In this document: positions 43,506-55,468 of the stretch, piece by piece | Position numbering within the stretch: position 1 is the stretch's first letter | Layout of the letters: each line of letters starts with the position of its first letter | DNA from: Blattamonas nauphoetae | Lineage: Eukaryota > Preaxostyla > Oxymonadida | DNA length: 64,000 bases | Reading direction: 5' to 3' | NCBI GenBank assembly: GCA_033064195.1 | Contig: JARBJD010000096.1 | Coordinates: forward strand, 169,733-233,732 | Position numbers and translations under genes: made by a program | Notes under the pieces: generated by a model | Databases searched by the model: none | Told to the model about the DNA's origin: nothing | What the model saw: the letters and a program-made list of their open reading frames with translations, nothing else

Positions 43506-43920
43506 GCGTCAGTAGATCAGCAAAAAGTCACACACATAGAAATACGAGGTGTTTTCTGAAGCTTTGTTTCGTTGAAAAGATCCATCCTTTTTGAAAGTTC
43601 ATAAATACCCATCATTTTTTCACAACTGGGTCAGAATTGTGTGTTTCGTTGCATAGGGTGAGGTCTCGAATCGAAAAACGAGACGAGTCACTCGCGTTGG
43701 TTTCTGGTTTGGTTTCACGAGAAAAATGTTGAATGGTGTCTCCAACGAATCATTGAGAATAGACAATGACTGTCTTGGCAATGTCATGAGAGGAGATTCG
43801 CAGGTCAAGTTTGTCGAATAGATGAGGAGTTGCTCCCAGTATTATATCTTTCACTAAATAATTTGAAATCTGTAAAGTTGTTCTGTTCGTAAATGTGTAT
43901 TTGGTGGAATAGCAGAAGAA
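43506..43920. other. Stretch without recognised gene
   Basis: A/T-rich, no frame above about 60 codons of coding appearance, no repeat recognised. Confidence 0.4.
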
Positions 43921-43923
43921 AGG

Positions 43924-45882
43924 ATGAAAACAACGAGCTGGATATGGATGATGGTGGATAATGTGTGTCCTGGTGGACTTGTTATTCGCGGAAATACAGA
44001 ATCAAACTCTTCACCTGTCAAAATACCTGTGATCTGAATCAGATTAAAGGGAACTTAGTATTCTGGGTTTGGGTGATGAATGTCTGGTCGGAGGAAAAGT
44101 ATGTTGGATTGCCTCTTTATTTTTCAGTTTTTACACTTTGAACTCTGATTGTGTAAATCTGAGAATTGATGGAGATCATGTTATTCGAGTGAATGAATCA
44201 AATGAGACAATATTTTTGGGCTTTACTATATGTACGACTAAATTGCTACATATACGACTGGAGCACGAAACAGTCATGGACAAACGTTTTCTTCACCATC
44301 AGATCACGTTTCTCAACAGGCAACTTTTTTCATTTTTTCCTATACACTTCATCTTCCTCTCATTTTGTGATTTCTCACTTCTGGAATCAAGAGAGTCTGT
44401 GGAAGACAAAAAAAGGAAATAAGATGGTTCAGTTTTTGGACCCGCAAATTATTGCGGCATCACTTCCCGATTTCAGCTGGTGAATTGATGTGAAGTTGTC
44501 TGGAGAGTGTGTGACATGAGTTCAAAATGAACCACATCAACTCTTCGTTGAGTTTCATCGCTAATTGTGACGAAAAAGTGTTTTTCTTCTCTTCATCACT
44601 CACTATCACTCAATCTCAGCGATCTACGAAACGACATACCACGTACTCGCTAATCCAACGAATGACCTTCTTTCACTTTTCATGTCATATCACGTTAATT
44701 CGACTTGACGACATTCCCACGTCATCTCATCCTCTCTTGGACTTGTTAACCATCGGATACATGTGCAAAACGCTAAATTCAGATCAAACGGAGAGTTCTA
44801 CGAGTCGAAATTCAAAGTTGAGGAGGAATGAAAAAGATGAAAATCCTCAGTTTTCCTTCAAACTTTCTTAATATCTCAAGGAGGAATGGATGTTCGTCGT
44901 TTCTGAGTGTCGAAATCAACTATTCGACTCACTTCACCTCCGACAGCCAGCGAAGAGTGGAGGTTTTGACCGCCAGAGTTTGACCTTCAGAATCACGTCG
45001 AACAATCATCGCCGGTTTCACTTTAAGACATGAGTTTTGCTCTACAATTTTGGAAATAGTATTCGAAGTTGGTTTTAAAGTGTTTTTGACAAAAGGAAAG
45101 AAAAATTATCGTTCATCATCTCTATATGACGAAGACGATTTTTTTGCCCATGACTGAATTTTCAATTCCCACTTTGGTTATTTTTATATTCCATCTTTTC
45201 TCATTATGCTCCATTTATCAGTTGTAACTGTCTTTCAAAGAGTAAAGTGATAGAGGTGAAGGGTGGATGAGTTTGAACTAATATGGCCCATGGTGAATTT
45301 CGTGATTAATCCAACAGTCAAAAAAGCACTTGTATGGCATCTGAAAAGTGACTCTCTCGCTTACCGTTTGTTTCATTCTCTCTTTCTCTCATTGATATCT
45401 CCCTTAGTCTTCTCTGGACTCTTCATTTCGTAAATGCACTCGTGATCGTCGTACTTGGTGAATCTGATGCACAAAAACATATCACTTTCTACCATCCTTC
45501 TCATGGTTCGTTTTATTCTATATTTCTTTCACTCATATCTCCTGCAAATCAGCTCGTAGTCGAGTGCAAACATTTCCGACATCCTCTGACATTGAAGCAT
45601 GATCTTCCGTTTCTAACATGGTCTAATCCAAAAATACAATGTCAATGATGTGGCATATGGATTCACGAACGATGGTCAGCACTTATCAACGACAATGTAT
45701 CGATTCAGGACAAGATGATCCCCCACTTCCTAAAGATCAACTGCATGTCACCCACTCCAGTCACAGTCATCGAACGATGACTCAATTCCTTCCTTCACAT
45801 CATCCAGTCTGTCTCAGAGAAGGGCTCGGTGTGGTATGCCCTTCACGAACAATGTTTGTGTCGGCGACTTGAAGAAGAGTGA
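43924..45882 (+). CDS. Uncertain multi-exon gene; only the 3' exons are clear
   Basis: The last two exons are well supported: SALINDNVSIQDKMIPHFLK, CMSPTPVT, a 42-nt intron (45766-45807, GTCATC...CATCCAG), then SVSEKGSVWYALHEQ and CLCRRLEEE with TGA at 45880-45882. Upstream in the same frame lies LVVECKHFRHPLTL and FLTWSNPKIQCQ, but a TGA at 45646-45648 interrupts it. Other pieces with plausible T-rich introns occur at 43924-44040 (NVCPGGLVIRGNTES), 44130-44230 (NSDCVNLRIDGDHVIRVNES) and 44700-44780. The product is not recognised, and the gene may be partly decayed. Confidence 0.35.
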
Positions 45883-45924
45883 AGAGATGAGGAGGGATGG
45901 TTTGGGAGGGGTAGAGATGAAAGA

Positions 45925-46826
45925 CTAGGTGTTGGTGAGGAGCGGAGAGACGACATGGAGCGACAAGGAGAAACGAGATGGACGACAAGGATCGCCGAGG
46001 GACGATCGCAGATGTTGACAAGAACGATTTCGGAGAATGTGCCGCACCAGAGGCAACAGCGGCGAGACCGAGAGGAAGGGTGGGATGGGATTGCTGAGAG
46101 ATCGGAAGGGAGACATCTTGCCTGACAAGATCGAAGAGACAAGCACAAAGTTGAGGATGAAGTGGGCATCTTGGTTGTACTGCAGCACAGACAGAAGGAG
46201 AGAGCCATCTTTGGTGAGGTCCGTGTTCGCTGTGCTTTGACGAGGCGGCGTGTTGGTGTTGTCGTCCAGCTGAACACGACACTCGCACATCCGAAGATGG
46301 AATTCACTTGCACTTGGAATGAAGCATCGAGACAGCGTGTTCATCCACATTTCTGTCGTGTTTTCTTCATCCCACCGAATGCAAGTGAATGTCTGTGTCG
46401 GCGAACTGAACGAGACGAGGAAGGGAGAGCGTGTGGTGAAGAGGACAGTCAAGATGTGCAGCATGCGAAGTGTTATTGTGAGTCTGCGGGGCGAGACCGC
46501 GAATAATGTGGTGAGCGTTCCGAAGAAAGTGAACGAGAGCGTGCCCATCGAGTGTTGTGTGGCAGATGAATTGATTTCGGAGATGTCCGTTCGCGAGAGC
46601 TGGCAGGCTTTAATTTGTGTGTCGGTGATGAGCAATGAGATGTTGGAAGGGTCGGCGTCGATAACTGTTGAACCCAGCACCACTGATTTGAAGTGGAAAT
46701 TGAGAGAGAAAGGTGTTGTCGTCTTGTACAAAACAGAGTTGATCGAGTTTGAGGTCGATGGATGGCTTGGGAGCAGCACGAGGAATGAGCGGAGAAATCA
46801 GGATGAGAAACGATGCTGCTTTTGAG
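45925..46826 (-). CDS. Hypothetical protein, minus strand
   Basis: A 284-codon frame (46779 to 45925) looks coding in its middle: VVLGSTVIDADPSNISLLI, FTFFGTLTTLFAVSPRRL, TFTCIRWDEENTTEMWMNTL, DGSLLLSVLQYNQDAHFIL. The 3' part is in doubt because another frame (GLAAVASGAAHSPKSFL) looks as good, so an intron near 46090 is possible. The 5' end may include MSTLFALPL at 46850. Convergent with the gene ending at 45882. Not recognised; the beta-rich pattern gave no family name. Confidence 0.4.
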
Positions 46827-46904
46827 GGGAAGAGCGAACAGAGTGGACATTGAATGAACTTGGCCAGTTTTAGTGTCTCGTCAGCTGAGCGTGGATTTCA
46901 GACG

Positions 46905-48758
46905 GAGTTGTCAGACTCGTGTTTCGATGATGGCATCCAGTGACGGACACTTCGATGAACAGTTGGAAGGTCTTCCACATCGTCGAGAAGAACGAACGCG
47001 TCTTCCATCAAACCCGATTGGACGATGAGCGATGGTGTGCGGTTGGGAATGAGAGCCGTGTGTTGGTCTCTATCTCCTCTCCCAGCTCATCCGATCTCCT
47101 CCACTCGACATCGGAACAGGATAAGTGGATGTGGCTGATAAGAGCAAAGAAGGGAATAATATGAGAAGAAAATGGTGGAACGGATAGAAAGAAGAGACAG
47201 AAGTCGAACTCGAGGAAGAAAGCAGAGAAAAATGCGATCCTGATCACGATCATACAAGGTCTCAGTTTGAAGCCCCCGTGGAGATTGGCAGAGAGCTGGA
47301 CGACATGCTCCAACTGTCTTGACCAGATATCCAGAGCGAGGGTGAAGATTGGTTGTGGAGATCGTCGGAGAAGGTGTCCTCCACCCCCTTTTGGCACTGA
47401 GTCCTTCTGCCTGCATCTTCTTCATTCTCACGTTCCATCTGTTCTCTCTAGACTCGATTTTGGGCTCCTCCATTCGACGCTCTCCCTCCGCACGCGTCTC
47501 GTCCAACTACTTCTCTCACTCTTCCTTCGCTTCCTTCCGCTTTCGAGCGAGTTCGCCTTCCAACTCTTCCGACAGATCGAACGCACTTTCCATGATTGCA
47601 GTGTGGTGGAAATGGTTGAAAACATGCGACTGATTCAGCTTTGGCGGCGAGAATGGTCGGAATGGCTTGTGATCCGCGTCGTATTGTGTCTTCCAGTTAG
47701 TTGCCTGTATGAACAATGAGGGATCGAGTGAACGGATGATGGACGGAGAAAGAGAAAAATATCATGAAAAGAAGATGAATCGAGCAAACCTGTGGAAGCT
47801 CAGAGGAAGGATCGGTAGCTCCTTTGTGCGCCTGGTCGAAGAGATGACCATCTTTGTCGACGACGAATTGCCACGGAACTTCGGGCATTTTGTGCGGGTT
47901 TTTTGGTCTTTTATTGAACTTTGGCTTCGGGTTCACGGTGTGTTTCTGTTTTTGCATAATCTCATCCTAAGTTCGATTCAGATCATCCGTCATGATCGGA
48001 TCAGAGAACACGAAAGGACGGGCTGCATATTTCGGAGTGTGGGGAAAGTTGGGCGGGGCTTGGGCATGAAAGAGGCGAGGGGAGACCGACAGCCTCGTTG
48101 GACTTCGCATCGGTGACCAATCTTTCGGTGTGACGAGCGATTGCGGATGTGGCGTCTTCGTTGGTGATTTTGAAGCAATAATTGAGCGATTGGTTTGTGA
48201 TGACATTGTTGAGAACATTTCGTCGATATCATCTCGCTTCTGTTGCTTCAGCAGTGTCGCATTTCGGAAGTATTCGCGAGTTGGTGAGTCGCTGCTGAAT
48301 GGCGGGGCTTTTGTTGGGGACGAATAAAACACCGCATTTCCTCGCCGACGAATCGTCCTCGACGAGATCAGCGAAGACGACCTCGAATGAGTGTGTTTGG
48401 TTGTGTTCAAATGATCGGTCTCGATTCTGAGCTTTCCATCAGCATTCGACTTGTTTCGAAGAGGAGAGGGGGATGTGAAACGGGATGGCGATGGTGAAGC
48501 GGAAGATCGACGCCGAGTTCCCGAGAGAGAGTATCAGTCACGAGCGATTCAACGGCATTGCGCTTATCTGAGGAAAGAAGAATGAAGAACAATGACAATG
48601 TTGGAGAGATGTTTCAGAGAAGAAAGAGGGAAAGAGGAAGGGGAAGATAACGCGTCCATACTTTCCAGTTTCCTCATCGACGAATCAAGTTGTTGCGACG
48701 TGTGAACGAACACTGTCTGAAGATATTCTTGATCAAGATGGTGCAGAAGTTCCTCCAT
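46905..48758 (-). CDS. Hypothetical basic protein, several exons, in-frame stops
   Basis: From 48758: MEELLHHLDQEYLQTVFV and SSMRKLE, a likely 93-nt intron (48569-48661), VESLVTDTLSREL, then after an unresolved frame change RIETDHLNTTKHTH, REYFRNATLLKQQKRDD and PRLFHAQAPPNFPHTPKY; intron 47967-48011 (45 nt); DEIMQKQKHTVNPKPKFNK and VPWQFVVDKDGHLFDQ; intron 47705-47789 (85 nt); ATNWKTQYDADHKPFRPFS and FDLSEELEGELARKRKEAK to a TGA at 47516-47518. Nine bases on, after a TAG at 47507-47509, the same frame continues as a similar charged helix (LDETRAEGERRMEEPK, MKKMQAEGLSAKRG) and, by a further splice, SLIVQSGLMEDAFVLLDD to a stop near 46905. This is either two genes or one with two in-frame stops. 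Product not recognised. Confidence 0.45.
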
Positions 48759-48759
48759 C

Positions 48760-49117
48760 GAAACTGGATACTACGACGTCAGCTCCAATTGATGCTGATA
48801 AACGCGAAGAACGACGAATGAAACGGGTTTTGATGAGGATCATGGTGAGACGTGCTTACGGTGTCTACGGTTGAAGAGTGTGCAGAAAGGTAGTTCTAGG
48901 ACAGAGAATATCAGGATGGTCTAGGATGGTCAACGGTTCTTGATTTCCGATTTGTGGGCTTGATCCGAGGTCATAATTTTTTTATTTTTCTTCAAGTTCG
49001 GCACTTTCCGCACGTTTTCAACCGGAAATTCGCAAAGATTCCTTCGATATACATCCAACCAAGTGTATTGAACATGTTTTTGGAAGGTGGCTAGAAAACG
49101 TATCATGCCCAGATTGT
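48760..49117. other. Spacer without recognised gene
   Basis: No coding-looking frame; leads into a relic of a family tail. Confidence 0.4.
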
Positions 49118-49256
49118 TTACCACACGATCCAATGGAACAATTTGGTGGGCATGAACATTCCGGAACTGGAATAGAAGCAGACAAGAATCAGCGACCATT
49201 TCGACCTGTTTCTAGCTTCTTTTGGTCGACAAACACTGTGTGTGTGTGATCTTTCT
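49118..49256 (+). pseudogene. SPFLNW-family tail relic with 3' flank
   Basis: Only the last codons (reading WNNLVGMNIPELE), the TAG and about 90 bases of the family's 3' flank remain, ending at GTGATCTTT, where a transposon end begins. The flank resumes near 53760, so the family flank was split by the insertion. Confidence 0.7.
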
Positions 49257-49629
49257 TTTAACAACAAACCGGGGACATCAACATACGAGAGAGTGCCATG
49301 CATTTAATAAGGGCTGGCCTAAACCAAGAAGACCAAACACAAATAAAGTTTTATCTGTTCCCAAAAATCCCATCAAAGGAACGTAATGTTCACAATGACG
49401 GTTCTGCCCGTATTGGGCTGTTGATGTCAAAAAAAAGAAGGTATTCCTGAATGGATCTTACCCAGAAATCCCTACCAGGGAACAAAAACTGGGGGAACAG
49501 GGCCGAAAACGACCCATCAGGTGATCCAAAGGATCGCCCGTGTGGGTTGACCACAATCAGGACCACTGACACGAGTTTGAGTCGGTGTGTGTCAGGACTC
49601 TATGTTGATGTCCCCGGTTTGTTGTTAAA
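49257..49629. mobile_element. 373-bp inverted-repeat element E1 (MITE-like)
   Basis: Perfect 29-bp inverted repeats at 49257-49285 and 49601-49629, outer end TTTAACAACAAACCGGGG. No coding capacity. Its left interior (49286-49323, with CGAGAGAGTGCCATGC) is the same as the inverted sequence just inside the right end of E2, so the two elements are related. Confidence 0.75.
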
Positions 49630-52600
49630 GGACTTCGATAAATCTCAGTCCACAACCAAACCGGGTCCCTCAACATACGAGTATTGAAAGGATACCAAAG
49701 GGAGAGGTGAAACTGAGAAGAAGGAATGAGAATAAAGAAAGTATATCTTTAAGTCCCAGAGTTAGGCCGTGACCTCAAGTGAGCTGACACCGCCTGGATG
49801 ATAGCTCGTGATCTAATGAGAATGAAAATCGGAGGGAAGCTGGGTTCTTTCTTGACAGTGATTTGGAAGCATCTTGATCAATCTCTGCCCATCTCCCATA
49901 TCACTGCCTCTTCGTCCCAGCTCCCCTCAACGCTGATCCCAATGGGACCAGTCACTAATCCTCTCCTCCGATCCTCGCATTCCACATCGAGGAGGAGAGA
50001 ACTTCATCTCAACCCATGCTCGTGTTTCACATCGAGGTGGGGAGAACTTCATCTCAACCCATGCTCGTGTTTCACATCGAGGTGGGGAGAACTGCATCTC
50101 AACCCATGCTCGTGTTTCACATCGAGGTGGGGAGAACTTCATCTCAACACACTCCTTCCTCCATCTCTCCTCCACTCCACTCTCTCCCGCTCGTGAAGAA
50201 AAACACACCTTGGTTTGTAACTCTCTCTCGCTGAAGAGGTTTCGTCTCCATTCACCTCTTCACAAAGCGCTACCTTCCTTTCTTCACTTTCTCCCACTCG
50301 ACACAATCCAGTTGCAAATCTGATTTGCGGGATGTACGCTATAAGTCTCCAGATTAATCTCCCTCACTTTCACAGATGACAATCATCTGGCCTTCCGCAT
50401 GATCTCATCGGATGCTACAACCTCTTGTGATACGCAGTGTGACCGATTACGGGGTATCCCTGTGTCGAATCTGCATGATATCTCGCTCAGGACGAGACTG
50501 TCTGCCGAGTCATGTTGTGTGACGTTGGATATGTTAAGTTGCATATTTCAGTTGTCCTCACCGAAGAGTCGTGACTTACCCATCCCATTCGGCGAAGAGG
50601 CGTGCCATGAATCGATTTAGAAACTTGTGTCGCCTGAGTTCATCTGGATTTATGTAATTCTGGAGAGATCGCTTCAAATATCGTGATGTGTTGAGACTTA
50701 ACTCTCAACAACTGTGAGAGAGTTGGTAGCACAAAGGCATGACGGCGCCAATGCGAACTGTTTGATTGATTGCTATGTATTGGTACCTTTCTTCCCCGCC
50801 AGTTTTAAAATTCTCGTTGTGGCTCTTTCTTCTTCATGGTCCCACTCAACTTCCTTGTCCCGTTCATTCATCACAAGATTCATCCTGCCGAGATATTCCA
50901 AGTATTCCGACACTCATTTCATAAGCAGTTCCTTCAGATGTGATATCTTTCTGCTGGTATCGATTCACCATATTCTTACTTGTATCTCTCTTCCAAAGCC
51001 CTTCCCCTCCCCAAATGTCTTCCTTCCTTCTTTTTGATTCAAGGTCTCTGTAAACCCACCTTTCCCTTCATCATCGAGATCAGCAAGTCTCTTCGTGAAG
51101 TAACCGTCTTTTTCTAGGATCCCTGCGAGTGACATTATCGAGTGTTCGATGGAATAACCATGAGCCGTTAGTGACATTTGGAGACGTTGCTACCGATACT
51201 AGGTGCCTATTGCGATCTCATAAATACGCGTGCAATCTGTCTCTGCCAGAAGGGTTTCGTGGAGGATGTGAATTTTGTCGCACGCTAACATATCGCTTCA
51301 GGGTTTCGATCTCGACGAAAATCTGCCAAGTGATTTGTGATTCATGTTCTGTCCAATGTAGGATGCATTGCAATGATTCGTCTGTCGTGGTTCATTCAAT
51401 CTGGATGACCGATGTTTCGATGTCTGTGTCCAGGGCTGGAGTCTGTGGTTAGGGAGAGGTCCGTGGGTTTGACAGACCTAACTCTGGATGTCTGTCGTCC
51501 ATCACGCTGAAACTGTGCTATCCCCAAGCTGATCCCTCAGTCATTTACTCCTCGTTCCGACTACCGAACGGCATTTGATGGTTCACTCGTCCCAAAACAA
51601 GAAGCCGAGAACCCGTCGTTGGTATTACGGTGGAATAGGCGTTTCTCCAGCGAAAGTTGTTGAGTTGGAGTGAGACAATGCGATGTTGAAAGTGTTGCTT
51701 CCGCTTCGGGTTCTCTTATCCAAAAATCGTTCCATCAAGAACAATTGCAGGTCTGTTCCCCTCTGCCGAGAGTGATGAATCCGCAGAATGGATTGATGTT
51801 GGGGAAATAGCTTGCGGCGAGAGACGACGCTCGGAGATCATATGTCACTTGTGAAAGAGTCTATTCATCTCTTGACGACCCCACTGTTGATTCTGACGAG
51901 AATATCTTCGGCCTGTGTTCTAACTGAATATGTTTCAGACGAGGCTTATTCAACCTTTTCAGCAATAAACCCCTCGTTCCCTTCACTACTTGATTCGGAG
52001 CTGCTATCACCGTCGCTGTCTCTCCACAGATCGACACACTAACCGTTCCCGTTGGAGTGAGCGACGTCCGATGAACGAGATAACTATCATCCATATATTG
52101 GTTAACATGGGCATTGATACTGGCAGAAGTTGAGTTGCAAAAATAGACATGAAATAGATGTCAGAAATGTTCCAGCATGCGAAGATGAGACTTCATCCTT
52201 CCGAGGATGGCTCGGTAAAGGTTGATTCCTAATCATGTTTTGGAGATGGAGTTGATTCACTGTTAAGGATTGAGCCGCTTCGTCTTCGTTGTTGAGAAGG
52301 ATCCTCTCCTCTTGTCGAAGAACAGCCCCAAAGGAGGTGCCACAGATTGTGATTGTGAGGTTCCTGTCCGATTGATACTTGTTGGTGCCTTCTCCTGCTG
52401 TCCCGTTCACTTCAGAGTAGGTATTTCTGTGGAAGAAGTTTTCCTTGATTGTGATTTGCCCTCCAAGTCCGTGCAATCCACAATCCCTCAGTTTTGTGGT
52501 GATCTTGTGAAGGTAACAACCCTGGGTTTATTCACCACCGAAACTTTCTTGACCGCGTCGGTTTGGTGGAAGCGCGAGGAGAAGGACGTGTTCAGGTTCA

Positions 52601-53732
52601 TCATAATCTATTTTTTCACTTCGACGGCAATATTCTTGTCCCGCTGTAATGTCTGCCGCACTACGAAACTGCAACCGATCGTTGATTCACTTCGTCTTCA
52701 GAGATACGTATCTTTGACCTCACGATAGTGTCAGAGGAGTTGTATTCCGTCAGTAAGACTGAGAACAGTGTTGTTTCCAATTGGGAGGCCTATTTATGGT
52801 GAGGTAAGTGGAACTTGGTCTCGGATGACCAGATGAAGAGGATGTGCCTGTATTGCTCGTGGATGTTCTTGAATCGAACTATGAAGCGATCCGTTATCAT
52901 TGATCGGGCAATGACAACACCAGACCGTGATCTTGTGGGTTCGAAGAACGATCCTGTTTTCGAGACAATAATACCATGCTACTGCGGTTAAAGTGGGAAT
53001 AACCACGGAATGGAGGATTTCCACGATCCGATACGCCTCAGGGACTGATCGACGCGAGTCCTAGTAGGAATCCAAAGTGCCGAAAAACGACCCTCTCCAT
53101 CTTGTGGAACGAGTCGAAAAATCCTTCTGCCGCCTGAGTAACAAGATATTTCTCCTTTCCAAATAGCAAAAACGGTGTGAGATTGGTCGGAACCGCCGTT
53201 GGATTCCCTCCTGTGTGGATTGGATTCCTGACGCCAAATTGTCTTTGCGGCCAAAGAATTTATCAGAATCGCTCATGATATTCTGTGGATAACTGATTCG
53301 AACATTCCTTCTGGCATCTCGGAGGAACTGTTGCTTTCTTTGATGTGAAAAAGAAGTCGAGATGTCAGATCTTCGCCTTGTTTGGTGTCCAGTTTAAGTT
53401 CGTTTCCCACTGTTTGAGCGGGAGGAACCAGTATTGAGCTCATCATCAGTACTTGGAAACTTTCTTGATGTTAAATTCATCCTCGATTGAGTTAAAACGG
53501 ACATGAACATTTCAGAATGCAGTGAACTGGGTTGTTGTCAAATAAGCTTGATAGAGTTGATTTGGTTGCGTCGTGATGCTTCCCTTCAGAAAGGAGCGGC
53601 GAGAAGGACTATGAGGCGTCAAAACGTCTGTGTTTGTCGAATTTGATTTAGGCCAGCCCTTATTAAATGCATGGCACTCTCTCGTATGTTGAGGGACCCG
53701 GTTTGGTTGTGGACTGAGATTTATCGAAGTCC
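49630..53732. mobile_element. 4.1-kb inverted-repeat element E2, no intact transposase
   Basis: Perfect 52-bp inverted repeats at 49630-49681 and 53681-53732; the outer end reads GGACTTCGATAAATCTCAGT. It abuts E1 with no base between. The interior has no frame above about 150 codons that I can assign, and a higher density of stops than the rest of the window. The minus strand between 51.9 and 53.3 kb has stretches such as SDRNLTITICGTSFG that vaguely recall beta-helix surface proteins, which is a weak impression. It includes a 45-bp tandem repeat. Plain DNA transposon or non-autonomous derivative; superfamily unknown. Confidence 0.65.
49983..50155. repeat. 45-bp tandem repeat, about 3.8 units
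   Basis: Units start at 49983, 50028, 50073 and 50118, each opening CACATCGAGGTGGGGAGAAC with few changes. The period is a multiple of three. It lies inside element E2. Confidence 0.85.
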
Positions 53733-53759
53733 TTCGAAGGAATCACCACTATCTGATGA

Positions 53760-53990
53760 TGACACGATTCACCTGGATCTCATGAACTCCATCACTTGTT
53801 CGGTGTGTCTCTGAACAACAAATTCAGCCGAAGAGATGTGGATTGAAGATGAGTGTGACGAACAGACGATTCATGACACGATGCTTCGGAAAGTGGTGGT
53901 GGCTTCGGAAGGACAGATTCGCCTTCTCACAAACATCAACAACCAAAGAGGCATCTGATCGTTGGGCACATTCTCCCACAGGACGATCAT
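53760..53990 (+). pseudogene. 5' relic of the MWNEDECDEQ gene
   Basis: Matches 36080-36200: spacer with CATCACTTGTTCGGTGTGTC, then at 53838 MWIEDECDEQTIHDTMLRK followed by VVVASEGQIRLLTNINNQRG and a TGA. Only the start of the gene remains. Confidence 0.5.
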
Positions 53991-54172
53991 GCCCAGTCAA
54001 ACAGACGAGAAACCTCGCTGATTCTAACAAATCCTTCCGACCCTCCCAACGACATCCAACACACACACACCAACCTCTCTCTAAACAGACTCCGCAAGTG
54101 GTAACAATCAGCGGCACATGAAATCTGTGGTCTGGTGAAGGAGTTAATTCTCTGAATATGACTCAGGAGACA
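53991..54172. other. Spacer
   Basis: No gene recognised between the relic and the cassette spacer. Confidence 0.35.
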
Positions 54173-54396
54173 GGTCAGTGCCTTGTCGCACCGTCTCTCG
54201 CTTCGTGGTGGATTGATTGAGTGTGAAGTTAACTCATTTCGCTTGAGATTTTTGGCAAATGTCAAGAACTCATCTTTCATGGCGTTTTCATTGAACTAGC
54301 TGTGCGTTCGTCATTCATCTGGGTGATTGTGAATTCCTTTCAGTCTCTTTGATTGGATCCACCCATAACGAGTTCGAATTGTCCGAGCCAATCTCA
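54173..54396 (+). repeat. Repeated cassette, copy 4: spacer part only
   Basis: From GGTCAGTGCC onward it follows the end of the helical-repeat gene and the spacer seen at 34650, 38000 and 39790, including GTGAAGTTAACTCATTTCGC, and leads into copy H. The earlier exon is missing. Confidence 0.75.
54361..54372 (+). promoter_or_regulatory. ACCCATAACG box of copy H
   Basis: ACCCATAACGAG, 24 bases before the ATG at 54397. Confidence 0.6.
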
Positions 54397-55468
54397 ATGA
54401 GTGCTTTAGAGTCGAACATAGGTCCCTGTCATGAAACTGCTTCCTCCGGTATCTTCTCACTTGCCTTCACGTTTTTTAGAGTGTTCTGCTTTCATAAATT
54501 GGAATGAGGAAGAGCTTGAATCTGAACGTGAAAAGGAGGATGTCTTTCGATCTCTAGTTGCCACAGTGAAGATTCAGCCTGTATTTGATGTGTCTCTGGA
54601 AGTGAAAGCCGTGAAACTTCTCGAATATGTCAAACCCTGGAGTCCAAATTCAACTGATGCTTTTCTCAACAGCCTTGCATCGCCCTCTGATGATTATCGA
54701 GCAAGCTTCACACAATCCATTGGGGTACTCCTTTCCTCACCCAGTCAGGTGATCACCACCGCAACGATGAAGATGCTCGAAACTCTGATCATTTGGTACT
54801 CACCTAACATCCGACTTGCCCTCGTCAAAGCTGATCTGATCCCTCAAATCATCAACACTCTCAATCCACAATCTCATTCATTCGCTGAACCAGTCGATCT
54901 CCACGTCAGCCTCATTTTAATCATCACCCGTTCTGTCTGTCTCACAACTCCGGATGGTCTCAGACAACTCGAAATTGAAGATCCTACTGAACAACAAGCT
55001 GTTCACGAGACGGTTTTAACGCAAGTTCTCGTTCCTTCGGAAAAGTATATTTGGCATTTGTGCGTGAACCACTTTTCGATCATCGATGGAGACCAATCAG
55101 TGAATTTTCTAGAACTCCTCGCCCGACTCCTCCGGATATCTCCGTATTATCCACTAACGATGGATTTTGTTCTTCATATGCGAGTCTTGCTCACGATCCC
55201 AAGTTGCCTCACGTTCTTCGAATATGATCGCTCAATCTTTGCTTTTCTGAATAGAATGAAAGATACCCAGTGGGAATGGAACGAACAAAGGATACGTGTG
55301 CGACAGATGGGGAATACGGTGCAGCGAATGTTGAGAGTGGAGGGCATCGAAGATGTGATTGAGGAAAAGCTGCGAAACGACAAATTCTCATTCTATGCCA
55401 AAATGATTGTTGACGACTCGATCAGATGGAACAACCTGCAGGGCATGAACCTTCCATATCGATGGTAG
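54397..55468 (+). CDS. SPFLNW-family protein, copy H (one 31-nt intron)
   Basis: Exon 1 54397-54448 (52 nt), intron 54449-54479 (31 nt), exon 2 54480-55468 (989 nt): 346 codons. Starts MSALESNIGPCHETASS, then ECSAFINWNEEELES, FRSLVATVKIQPVFDVSLE, HETVLTQVLVPSEKYIWHLC, SIIDGDQSVNFL, ISPYYPLTMDFVL, LTIPSCLTFFE, MLRVEGIEDVIEEKL and SIRWNNLQGMNLP. Very close to copy F in its 5' part and spacer. Function unknown. Confidence 0.85.

Noticed and set aside
45646-45648. TGA as selenocysteine next to a Cys
   Set aside because: No homolog, no visible selenocysteine hairpin, and the surrounding gene model is incomplete.
49257-53732. Retroviral, LTR or Polinton-type element
   Set aside because: Ends are inverted, not direct; no integrase, polymerase or capsid-like frame was recognised.
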